Positions 38,163 to 46,708 of a DNA stretch of 64,000 bases are shown here, piece by piece. The first letter of the stretch is position 1. Each line of letters begins with the position of its first letter. The translations under genes and the position numbers were made by a program. The notes under the pieces are model-generated. The model did not search any database. It was not told where the DNA came from and was given only the letters and a program-made list of their open reading frames with translations. This DNA is from Histomonas meleagridis (Eukaryota; Parabasalia; Tritrichomonadida; Dientamoebidae). Where the stretch lies: positions 186,001 through 250,000 of the forward strand of contig WSYJ01000138.1 of NCBI GenBank assembly GCA_020186115.1, in the 5' to 3' direction.

Positions 38163-38519
38163 TTATTTATTTTCATTGGCTTCCTCTTCCTCTTCTTCTT
38201 CCTCAATATCTTGCGAAGAATCAAAGTATGCACCTTTAACAATGATGGTTCCTTCACCTTCAACCATAAAAATTGCTTTCATTTCTGCATTAAAAATATA
38301 TTGAACATCTTCATCTACTTTGTTCTCTTCTGAAAGTTCGGTTAGATCATATCTAGTCATTTCTCCATCATCATCTTCTTTCACATATAATTTTGTTGCT
38401 GAAATTGGTGAACCTTCTTTGAACTTAGCACTGGAGATATATGCTTCTTCGTTACCTTTAAACTGTGGCGTATAAGGAGAATCCTTTGAAACTGTGAATT
38501 CTAAAACTTGATCGTTCAT
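38163..38519 (-). CDS. nucleoplasmin-like acidic protein
   Basis: 118 residues from the ATG at 38519 (MNDQVLEFTVSKDSPYTPQF). The first about 95 residues alternate beta strands in the nucleoplasmin/NPL order: GNEEAYISSAKFKEGSPISA, TKLYVKEDDDGE, VQYIFNAEMKAIFMVEGEGT and IIVKGAYF. The C-terminus is a poly-Glu tract (EEEEEEEEANENK), typical of histone-chaperone tails. Small eukaryotic NPL proteins form pentamers that bind histones or ribosomal proteins, and the N-terminal domain of nuclear FKBPs is similar. A nuclear or nucleolar histone chaperone is the best guess. The frame's TTG extension to 38543 is rejected. It is divergent from the aminopeptidase gene across 61 bp. Confidence 0.55.
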   Translation of the reverse strand: MNDQVLEFTVSKDSPYTPQFKGNEEAYISSAKFKEGSPISATKLYVKEDDDGEMTRYDLTELSEENKVDEDVQYIFNAEMKAIFMVEGEGTIIVKGAYFDSSQDIEEEEEEEEANENK

Positions 38520-38580
38520 ATGAGGACACTTTTTTTGGACCAATTTATGTAACGGTTGCCATCGGCGTTTATTTGCTAAA
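38520..38580. promoter_or_regulatory. 61-bp bidirectional promoter
   Basis: The spacer between the nucleoplasmin-like gene and the aminopeptidase gene contains TAACGGTTGCC (38550-38560), 20 bp before the ATG at 38581. There is no room for separate promoters. Confidence 0.5.
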
Positions 38581-41049
38581 ATGTCTAATTTTAGACTTTC
38601 TCTTGATATTATTCCTCTTGACTATTCATTAAACCTCACACCTAATATCCGTGCAAAAACATTTGCAGCAGTTGAAATCATTACTTTTCAGCAAAATAAA
38701 CCTACTGAACATGCAGAATTATTTGCTCATAATTCGATCAAAATCAAGTCAATCGAACAAAATAATAAGCCATTAAAGTTTACACATGAAAATGGAAGAT
38801 TAACAATATATGGAAATTCTCTTGCTGAATCACCTGTTAAAATTGAATATGATGGAGCTCTCCAAACAAATTCAATGGGTTGGTATTATGTTAATGATGA
38901 ATGTTGTAGCACTCAATTCGAAGCTACTCATGCTCGTGAATGCTTCCCATGTTTTGATGAACCAACCATCAAAAGTACTTTCCAAATCACCATTAACATT
39001 CCAAGTCACTTAATGGCACTAAGCAACATGCCAGTCAAATCAGTGTTTGCTCTTGAAAACAACATCAAATCTTACACATTTCATCAAACACCAAAAATGT
39101 GCACTTATCTCCTTGCACTTGCTGTTGGCGATTTTGATGTTCTTACTGGATATACAAAACGTGGAATGCCTGTTGAGATATATGCAGTTAAAGGAAATTC
39201 TGATCTTTTTGAATATCCACTTGCAGAAGCAATTCAAGATATTGATTGGTATGAAGACTTTATCGGAGTCAAGTTCCCTCTTCCAAAGCTTCAATGTCTT
39301 GCAGTCCCTGAATTTCAATTTGGAGCCATGGAAAATTATGGACTTTTAACATTCCGTGAGACAACACTTCTTGCAAAACCAGGTAAAACGCCAATCAGGA
39401 ATTGCCGCATTGTCGCACTCGACGTTGCGCACGAGTTAGCGCACCAATGGTGCGGCGACTCAGTCTCACCCAAATTCTGGGACTCTGTTTGGTTGAACGA
39501 AGGCTTCGCAACAATCTTTCCTTATATTCTCTTTGAAGAGACACACCCAGAATGGGACTTTTGGTCCGACTTTATTTCAAGTGATCTAGTGAGCGCTCTT
39601 TCAACAGATGCTTCATCTCATACACATCCAATTCATTGTAATGTGAAAAGTGAGGAAGAAATCGAATCCGTTTTTGACTCGATTTGTTACTCGAAAGCTG
39701 GTTGTGTAATTAGAATGTTAATGAAAAAAGTAGGAAATGAAGGAATGAGAAAAGTTTTAAGATCTTACTTCTCAGAATTTCAAAATAAGAATGCAGACAC
39801 TGATGACCTTTGTAATACTTTTACACGTGAACTTGGTTATGATCTTCGTCCATTTTTTGACGCTTGGACCAAAACCACGGGGTACCCCGTTGTAATTCTT
39901 GAGGATGACCTCACATTGCATCAAATACAATATACTAACAAAGGCCTTATCGAAGGAAAGACATGGCCTATTCCATTAACTATCCTTCGTAGTAAGAATG
40001 GTGAAATTAGTGAGATCAACATTGAATTAAATGATAAACCAATCAAACTTGAAAGTGGTTATGATTGGATTAAAGTCAACACTGGTTATTACTCGTTCTG
40101 TCGCACATGGCATAAAGGCCAAAATCTTACGAATCTTCTTGATGCAATCAAATCTAAGAAATTGCCACGCATCGATCGTTGGGCTATACTTAATGACCAA
40201 AGAGCACTTGCAAAGATTGGCGTTGTTTCATATGCGGACGTCATCAAACTCCTTGAGAACTATTCGACTGAAGAAGACTTTTTAGTTGCAAACGAAGTTG
40301 TTTCGACATTTTCATTGTTACTTTCCACGTTTGTAACCTGCAAACCAGAGCTCAAAGCACTTGGCCGCAAAGTTCTTTCACACATCTTAAATTCCATTGG
40401 AAGAGAGCCCAAAGACAATGAACCAGACACAACAAAACAACTTCGCACATCACTTTTAATCTTTTTAACATTCCAATGTGAAGACAGCGACTGCATAACA
40501 TATGGGAAACAATTATATGAAAAGTTTAAAGAGGATTACACTCAATTGGATCCAAATTTACTTGCATATTCATTACGTTGTGGATGTTTACATGTTCCTG
40601 GTGCTATTGAATATGTAACTGAGCTTTCTAAGACTAATAACCCAATGTTAAAAGCTTGCGCTCTACAGTCGTTGGGTACTGTGCAAGAAAGTCGAATCCC
40701 TGAAATACTCCAAATGATATTCAGAGTGAATTCACAGGACATTTTGACAATGTTCCGTTCGATCGCTAACGGTCCCAATAACACAACACAATTGTGGAAC
40801 TTTTTGAAAGAGAATTATTCGAAGTTGTTTGAAATGTTTAAGAACGTTTCATTCAATTTGGCAGCTTTCATTCAAAGCGCGGCTGGAAAATTCAATACAA
40901 TTGAACAGGCTGAGGAGGTCGAGGAATTCTTCAAGAAAAACCCAACGCCAATCGCTGAAATGACAATAAGCCAAGTCGTGGAAAACATAAGGATTAAGGC
41001 AGAAGCAATGAAAAGAGATGAAGAAGCTGTAAAAAGCATTTTTAAGTAA
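38581..41049 (+). CDS. M1-family zinc aminopeptidase (puromycin-sensitive type)
   Basis: 822 residues. The N-terminal beta domain has the substrate-binding Gly-Ala-Met-Glu-Asn motif (FGAMENYGLL, about 248-252). The zinc site is HELAH (about 284-288) followed by NEGFA with the third ligand Glu (about 307), and the Tyr of VFDSICYSKAGCVI-type (near 369) is at the position of the catalytic tyrosine. The C-terminal half is the ERAP-like helical superhelix. It removes N-terminal amino acids from peptides, finishing proteasomal degradation in the cytosol. There is no signal peptide or membrane anchor, which fits the puromycin-sensitive group. The GGGGTACCCC string at 39879 is inside this coding region (TTGYPV) and probably unrelated to the intergenic palindromes. 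Confidence 0.95.
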   Translation: MSNFRLSLDIIPLDYSLNLTPNIRAKTFAAVEIITFQQNKPTEHAELFAHNSIKIKSIEQNNKPLKFTHENGRLTIYGNSLAESPVKIEYDGALQTNSMGWYYVNDECCSTQFEATHARECFPCFDEPTIKSTFQITINIPSHLMALSNMPVKSVFALENNIKSYTFHQTPKMCTYLLALAVGDFDVLTGYTKRGMPVEIYAVKGNSDLFEYPLAEAIQDIDWYEDFIGVKFPLPKLQCLAVPEFQFGAMENYGLLTFRETTLLAKPGKTPIRNCRIVALDVAHELAHQWCGDSVSPKFWDSVWLNEGFATIFPYILFEETHPEWDFWSDFISSDLVSALSTDASSHTHPIHCNVKSEEEIESVFDSICYSKAGCVIRMLMKKVGNEGMRKVLRSYFSEFQNKNADTDDLCNTFTRELGYDLRPFFDAWTKTTGYPVVILEDDLTLHQIQYTNKGLIEGKTWPIPLTILRSKNGEISEINIELNDKPIKLESGYDWIKVNTGYYSFCRTWHKGQNLTNLLDAIKSKKLPRIDRWAILNDQRALAKIGVVSYADVIKLLENYSTEEDFLVANEVVSTFSLLLSTFVTCKPELKALGRKVLSHILNSIGREPKDNEPDTTKQLRTSLLIFLTFQCEDSDCITYGKQLYEKFKEDYTQLDPNLLAYSLRCGCLHVPGAIEYVTELSKTNNPMLKACALQSLGTVQESRIPEILQMIFRVNSQDILTMFRSIANGPNNTTQLWNFLKENYSKLFEMFKNVSFNLAAFIQSAAGKFNTIEQAEEVEEFFKKNPTPIAEMTISQVVENIRIKAEAMKRDEEAVKSIFK

Positions 41050-41306
41050 AAATGATTTGAAATTAATTTGCAGAAATTCATTACCAAATTCATGTCGCAC
41101 TAAATGTTGGAGAACAGCAATACAAATTCATTTTGATTTTACAAATCTGTTAAAGAGTTTTTATTAACGAAATATTTCACAGTTATTATATTTAAGTAAT
41201 TACATCACAATCTGTTTTATAAAAGCTGTTAATTATAATTTGTTTGTATATACATATTAACAACTTTGTAAAATAAAAACATGTGATGTATGAAGTATTA
41301 ATTAAG
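41050..41306. other. short intergenic between convergent genes
   Basis: 257 bp, AT-rich, no feature seen. Confidence 0.3.
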
Positions 41307-43736
41307 TTACATTTGTTCTATAAATTTTTCTTCCTTGAAATCGTCTGCAAATGGATCTTCTTCAATGTTTGAAATAGAAATCCCTGTTGTGAATGTATTT
41401 GTAGTTTCATTTTCTTTTTGTTCTGAGGTATCATTTTCATTAATTTCTACTTTTTTGTTTCGAATACGGATTAATAATACAATAAGTAATGATATTATAA
41501 TAATAACTACAACAGTAACACAAACCGCAATAATTATTGTTATTTTATTGTCTTTAGTATGTGATTCATCCATGAAAAACATTGTATAGAAATCAGAATA
41601 ATAATTATAATATGTTGTATAAATAACTATAGTATAATTATAAAAAATAAATTCTGTTTCAATATAAATATTTGATGAATTATTTATAAGGAATGAAAAT
41701 GATTTTGTTTGAGTTGTATAAACAGTTACTGAACATGAAATAGTTAATGATATTGTTAATGTATATGAAAAAGATAAAGTTATATCACTATTAAATATTG
41801 ATTCAGTAAATGTGTTTGAATGTGTAAATGTATTTGTTTTAACAAATGAACTTGATTGTGAAAATATATTTGAATATGTAAATTTTGATTCAGTATATGT
41901 ATTAGAATGTGTGAGTGTATTTGATTGTGTAAATATGAGTGTCAGCATTGGTGCACATCCTTCAATGGTTTCTATGCTAATGCCTAAATTTCCAAAAAAT
42001 TTGTCTTTGTATTCGTTTAATACCATAACAAATATTGAAGCATTGATAAAGGCATTTGCCTCAATGCTTGGCTCTTGTGTTCCATAAAAATAAATACATT
42101 GTAACTTTTGACAATATCCAAATGCATAACCTCCGATTTCTTTTACATTTTCACCAATTATAACATTTTCTAAATTGCTACAATTATAAAAAGCATAACC
42201 TCCAATTGATGTAACTGAATTTGGAATTGTAATATTATATAACTTTGTACAAGATGCAAATGCAGAACCTCCGATTTCTTTTACATTTTCACCAATTATA
42301 ACATTTTCTAAATTGCTACAATTATAAAAAGCATAACCTCCAATTGATGTAACTGAATTTGGAATTGTAATATTATATAACTTTGTACAAGATGCAAATG
42401 CAGAACCTCCGATTTCTTTTACACTTTCGCCAATTATAACATTTTCTAAATTGCCGCAATTATAAAAAGCAGAACTTCCTATTGATGAAACAAATTTGCC
42501 AATGCAAACATATTTTAGTAAAGGCCATTCACTAAATTCATCACCTGGAATCGAAAAATTTCCATTTACAAAAACATTAACTGTTGAATTATAATATGCG
42601 ACTGTAAAATCATTTTCATTAAATATCAAAAGTGTATTGTTTTCATTGATATATATTTGAAATGTGTTGGTAAAAAATAATATAAAAAGGAATATACAAG
42701 AATTTGTTTTAGCTCGTTTTAGTTTCAAATAATATTTTGTGAAAAATAAAATCAAAGCAATAAAGAATATTATAACAAAACATTTAATCAAATTCAAAAT
42801 AAGATGAAAGATTTTTGAACTTATAATATTACAAATGGAGATTTTAAGACACTTTAAAGCAAATTTAGAATACAAGTCTCCAAATTTAATTGAAAAAATA
42901 TTGATGCTAACATTTTTTATTCGTAATTTAGAATTAACTGTTAACATATATAAGAAAGAACCTTTTGTAAATGGATAGTATTGAGTGAGGAAAGAATGTA
43001 ATAAATTTGGATTGTTTTTTGCAATTAAAATATATTTTGGATTGAGTTCATTTGGCACAGAAATCAAAAGTGACCATTTTTCTTTATTAAATTTTTGAAT
43101 TGAATTGAAGAGTTCTAAAATACCGATAAGTTCGGTTTGTTTGTTTTTTGTTGTTGTCACTTCACCAGCTGTAAAGTTTTTCTGTGGTTGAATTGTGTTT
43201 TGATGTGAAAATTTGACAGAAACTGATATTTGCATTGAAAAAATTGAAATAAAAGAAAGTAACGCATTGAATTTTGTTTGGTTTTCTTGTGCAAAACAAT
43301 CATTGAGTAAAAAATGCATGAAATCAGCATAAAACAATGCTGAATCATTAGGGCTATTAATAGCTATCTGAGCGAGTGCACTTTTTCCAGTAAGAGTCTT
43401 GGAATTTAAGATATCTATATGTAAATATGTTGAAATAAAAATTGGCTTGAGATGAAAATCAAAATGCCACAACGACATGCGTTGACTTAAAGCGAATGTT
43501 TTTGGAGAAAAATGGTTTTGAAATTGTGTTTGTTGAAATTTGGTTACATCAATGTTCATCTTGTTAAATTCCAAAGTTGATATCTCTGATTTATGTGTTA
43601 TATAATATGGGATCTTAGTGTTATTTTTATGTATTTTAAATATGACTTTTGGATGAAAAAATGATGATTTATGGTTTATATTGTTCATAATTATGTTGAT
43701 AGAAACCAAAATGATTAGGAAACATGGTTTTCGCAT
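41307..43736 (-). CDS. BspA-like leucine-rich-repeat surface protein, with an unusual N-terminal region
   Basis: 809 residues. An N-terminal hydrophobic stretch (MRKPCFLIILVSINIIM) may be a signal peptide. About 20-310 is a region I do not recognise. Two membrane-like segments follow (about 315-340, CFVIIFFIALILFFT; and 347-358). Then come BspA-type LRR_5 repeats (about 400-545, NVKEIGGSAFASCTKLYNIT and NSVTSIGGYAFYNCSNLENV), a Ser/Thr-rich stalk (SNTFTHSNTFTES type), one C-terminal membrane helix (about 730-757, ITIIIAVCVTVVVIIIISLL), and a charged tail ending near SNIEEDPFADDF. DPF is an AP-2-binding type endocytic motif. BspA-like proteins are abundant in trichomonads and linked to surface adhesion. 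The second hydrophobic pair just before the LRRs could be the original signal peptide of a separate BspA gene now fused in frame. Confidence 0.8.
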   Translation of the reverse strand: MRKPCFLIILVSINIIMNNINHKSSFFHPKVIFKIHKNNTKIPYYITHKSEISTLEFNKMNIDVTKFQQTQFQNHFSPKTFALSQRMSLWHFDFHLKPIFISTYLHIDILNSKTLTGKSALAQIAINSPNDSALFYADFMHFLLNDCFAQENQTKFNALLSFISIFSMQISVSVKFSHQNTIQPQKNFTAGEVTTTKNKQTELIGILELFNSIQKFNKEKWSLLISVPNELNPKYILIAKNNPNLLHSFLTQYYPFTKGSFLYMLTVNSKLRIKNVSINIFSIKFGDLYSKFALKCLKISICNIISSKIFHLILNLIKCFVIIFFIALILFFTKYYLKLKRAKTNSCIFLFILFFTNTFQIYINENNTLLIFNENDFTVAYYNSTVNVFVNGNFSIPGDEFSEWPLLKYVCIGKFVSSIGSSAFYNCGNLENVIIGESVKEIGGSAFASCTKLYNITIPNSVTSIGGYAFYNCSNLENVIIGENVKEIGGSAFASCTKLYNITIPNSVTSIGGYAFYNCSNLENVIIGENVKEIGGYAFGYCQKLQCIYFYGTQEPSIEANAFINASIFVMVLNEYKDKFFGNLGISIETIEGCAPMLTLIFTQSNTLTHSNTYTESKFTYSNIFSQSSSFVKTNTFTHSNTFTESIFNSDITLSFSYTLTISLTISCSVTVYTTQTKSFSFLINNSSNIYIETEFIFYNYTIVIYTTYYNYYSDFYTMFFMDESHTKDNKITIIIAVCVTVVVIIIISLLIVLLIRIRNKKVEINENDTSEQKENETTNTFTTGISISNIEEDPFADDFKEEKFIEQM
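42110..42445. repeat. 138-bp repeat inside the BspA LRR region
   Basis: A 46-codon pair of LRR_5 units occurs about two and a half times, nearly identical at DNA level (e.g. GATGCAAATGCAGAACCTCC at 42255 and 42393, a 138-bp spacing). Recent duplication or homogenisation within the gene. Confidence 0.8.
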
Positions 43737-45185
43737 GTTTTAACCTGAAGTTTTGCTGAAGGCCAGCGCCAAATGTCCATCGGTTCACTCAAAAGTTAAA
43801 ATTTCACGGTTTAAAATTGTTTCATACTTTGCTTTATTTAAGTTTTCTAATTCATGCTAAAATATCATTCTAAATAGTTATGCATATTTAAAGAAGATAT
43901 TATTAAAATACGTGAGGACACTTTTAAAATAACTCAATGAACATCACCATTAAACATTTATATTTATATAAAATATTAATTAAAATTGAAATTTGAATGG
44001 ATGTTTGTTCGATTTCGGCTTTAAAATTTCATTTATTGTTTGATTCTATTATAAATTGTAAAGATAATTAAGTTGACCTTTTCTTCATCTCTTGGTTATA
44101 CCTTATTTTGCAAAAAATATTTATTTATCAATTAGTGAATGGATAATATTTCAAGTATTAATGAATTAACCAATTAAATAAATGTATTTGTTTTTTAATG
44201 TGTCTGTAAAGTAACATTAGTTTATATATAATATTTTGGTTTTAGGAACATATTGTTACAATAAAAAATCATTTCAAATAAATAAACATATTTGTTTTTA
44301 ATATTATATTTGAAATAGTGAAATGTGTTAATAAATACAAATAATATTAAAATTGTTAACCGCGCAATCATTTCCTCCACTTTAATGAAAATACACATTT
44401 AAAAAAGAATGAAGAACTTGTTTTGAATTTTGTTTTATGGCACTAAAAAAAATTCAACAGTATATTTATATGCAATTATTATCCTTAAAGAAATAGGATT
44501 CTTTTAAAGATTGTTGTTGAGCTTTGTATCTTCGAAAATAGCTTAACGTGGTATTTTTATCATTGATAACGTTTACCAAATTTCTTTACCATAAAGTGCT
44601 TGTTTAAAAAAAGCAAGTCAAAAATTTTTAATGTGAAACAGCAATTTCGTTGAATTAGACATGTAAAAATTTTTCATTTAGAAAACGAACTTTCTTTTTC
44701 TTCATCACTGTGATTGCTTTTAAAGTTAACTTATACGCATTCTTAGTAGATGTTAATTGATCCAGAAAGATCAAATTTCATATTTTTCTTGTGTACAGTT
44801 ATAAACCCAAAGTCAAAAACAACAATTCACTCTCTTGTTTTCGATATGTTTTTGATATACAGTGGCATAAGAACTGTGGAAATCGGTTTCGGTACAACAT
44901 CAATTGAATAAAACTGAAAACAGATATCAACATCATAAATTACTTTAAGGAATTTTAAAACTTGTTATATATTCTTAGCATTTTGTGTTATAATAAATAT
45001 TTTTTATACTTTATAATACAAAATTTAAGTTAAAAAGATTTACTGAACTACAACACCATGTAAAAGCTGAATAAAAAAAAAACGATAATTTTTCATGGCA
45101 AAGGTGTCATCATTGGTGAGTAATTCTTTGCTAGTTTAGTTCTTAAATTTTAAATTTTGGAATTGAGCCTCGTAGGTATTATAAA
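43737..45185. other. large intergenic, no gene recognised
   Basis: 1449 bp, AT-rich. CCAGCGCC near 43763 is in the promoter of the BspA gene. I find no ankyrin, BspA or tRNA relic. A stretch with slightly higher GC at 44860-44910 (GTGGAAATCGGTTTCGGTAC) is unexplained. Confidence 0.4.
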
Positions 45186-45500
45186 TCACAAAAAAATCAT
45201 AGGCCAATAGTATCCTGGACATTCAGTATATATTTTGTAGGCCAAATACAATGTATAAGAACCCGAAGAAAGGGTAAGAAGTCCAAAAACAAAGAACGCC
45301 CACCTCCCGTTTGTACCTAATTTTCCATCAGGGTCGACAATAGTTAATATGAACAATGAGAAACAAATGAAACCAATTAAACAAATTAAAATTGCGATGA
45401 TAATAGATTTAACTGCTTGGCCTGGAATTTTCTGTCTAATTTTCTTTTCTTTAGGTGGAATTAATCGTTCAAGGTCATCATTTCTTCTTCTACGAAGCAT
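45186..45500 (-). CDS. TMEM230/TMEM134-family membrane protein
   Basis: 104 residues. A basic N-terminus (MLRRRRNDDLERLIPPKEKK) precedes two membrane helices, about 31-55 (SIIIAILICLIGFICFSLFI) and about 67-88 (WAFFVFGLLTLSSGSYTLYL). After them comes the family end motif with a Pro-Gly-Tyr turn (CPGYYWPM). This matches the DUF872/TMEM230 layout: short proteins of endosomes, secretory vesicles and Golgi with a conserved glycine-rich second helix and GY at the end. The loop between helices (DPDGKLGTNGR) is short and hydrophilic. TMEM230 takes part in vesicle traffic in animals. Assignment is by layout plus partial motif. Confidence 0.65.
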   Translation of the reverse strand: MLRRRRNDDLERLIPPKEKKIRQKIPGQAVKSIIIAILICLIGFICFSLFILTIVDPDGKLGTNGRWAFFVFGLLTLSSGSYTLYLAYKIYTECPGYYWPMIFL

Positions 45501-46108
45501 GTTTTATAACCACTTTTATATAAGCATTTGAAATTATGACCGAAGCCATGAATGGGTTCCAATTGGTCTGTGCTTGAGAATGAATTTCATGAATTAATGA
45601 GTTAACACTTTAGAAAAATTAGGGAAACAAAGTATAACCATCACTTTAAAAATGTATTCTTGCATTTTTTATTCATGATAAATTAGATAACATTCAGTCA
45701 AATTGACATATAAATTAATAAATTAAAACACTAGTTTTGTTGGGAAGAACAGGTTTTAAGCCTATTTCTTTATATGTAAAAAACAATTAAATAACATTGA
45801 ATTCGAAAGAAGTATAGTTTAATATCAGAAATTTTGAAACTGAAAGAAAATGAGTCAAAACTGGTGTATTGAAAAGATAAAATTAATTATTATAGAAGAA
45901 CACATTCAATTCTATTTAAAATCAAAGAAACATGGAAATTTTGTATTTTCCCACTATATATATCTGCTTTTAGTTATAAAAATATAATGCTTTATGCAGA
46001 ACCGAACTGGAAAGCATAAATTATTAAATTATCAAATTATCAAATAGAAAACATATTTTTGAATTTGGCTATTTTGGAAAATGATTTCGAGATAAATAAC
46101 GAAAATTT
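45501..46108. other. intergenic, no gene recognised
   Basis: 608 bp, AT-rich, upstream of the TMEM230-like gene and downstream of eIF4E. Nothing seen. Confidence 0.45.
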
Positions 46109-46633
46109 TCATTTGTTCTTTATTTGAATAACTTTAACTTCAGATTGCCAGTTTGTTAATTTTTTAAGATCAGCTGAAATGGATTGTACCTCCTCTTCCT
46201 CACATGGAGCTGTCCATATTCCGATCTTGTAGTTTTGAGCACGAACGCTAAATTCAATTCCATTAACGAGTTTTGATTGTGTTAAAGTTTCACCAAGGCA
46301 TGCAAGGATCACGTCAATCCACCTTTCAGTAACATTAGCTTTCTTAGAACCTGAAATTTGATGTTCAATTGAGATTTCATATCCATTAATATTAGAACGA
46401 TCCTCCCAAAGTGGTAAAACACCTTTCTTAAACACATAGTACCTACATCCCTTTGGGAGCTTATGAGCTGGTTCAATTGCGTTTAATGTTGACCATATAT
46501 CTTCAACAGATTCTATAGAGCAAAGAGAATGCAAAAAATCACGCCAATTAGCATCTATATTAGTTGACCGGTCAGGAATTATATACCAAAAGTTCCAAGG
46601 TCTAAAGAGCTTTGTCTCGTTTGTACTCTCCAT
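46109..46633 (-). CDS. eIF4E: translation initiation factor eIF4E family
   Basis: 174 residues from the ATG at 46633 (MESTNETKLFRPWNFWYII). The eIF4E fold is complete but compact: WNFWY (start of the cap-binding sheet), VEDIWSTLNAIEPAHKLPKG (helix 1 and dorsal Trp strand), then YYVFKKGVLPLWEDRSNING holding the cap-stacking Trp and the m7G-contacting Glu (PLWED), and the C-terminal EFSVRAQNYKIGIWTAP strand. It binds the mRNA 5' cap in the cytosol. It lacks the long N-terminal tail of animal eIF4E. The frame runs back to 46882, but that region overlaps the FANCM gene on the other strand and has no initiator, so it is excluded. Confidence 0.9.
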   Translation of the reverse strand: MESTNETKLFRPWNFWYIIPDRSTNIDANWRDFLHSLCSIESVEDIWSTLNAIEPAHKLPKGCRYYVFKKGVLPLWEDRSNINGYEISIEHQISGSKKANVTERWIDVILACLGETLTQSKLVNGIEFSVRAQNYKIGIWTAPCEEEEVQSISADLKKLTNWQSEVKVIQIKNK

Positions 46634-46708
46634 TTTGCCTGGTTTTGGTGCGCCCCACCGATAGAATTTTTTTATTTCAAATAAACGGTCACTATCAATG
46701 CTGTTTGA
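46634..46708. promoter_or_regulatory. 75-bp bidirectional promoter eIF4E / FANCM
   Basis: AAACGGTCAC (46683-46692) lies 16 bp before the FANCM ATG and is followed by TCAATG-type initiator sequence. It is one of four divergent pairs with an AACGGT/AACGGTC element in the spacer. Confidence 0.5.

Noticed and set aside
39879-39888. GGGGTACCCC palindrome in the aminopeptidase gene
   Set aside because: Inside conserved coding sequence (TTGYPV). Not counted as a regulatory copy.
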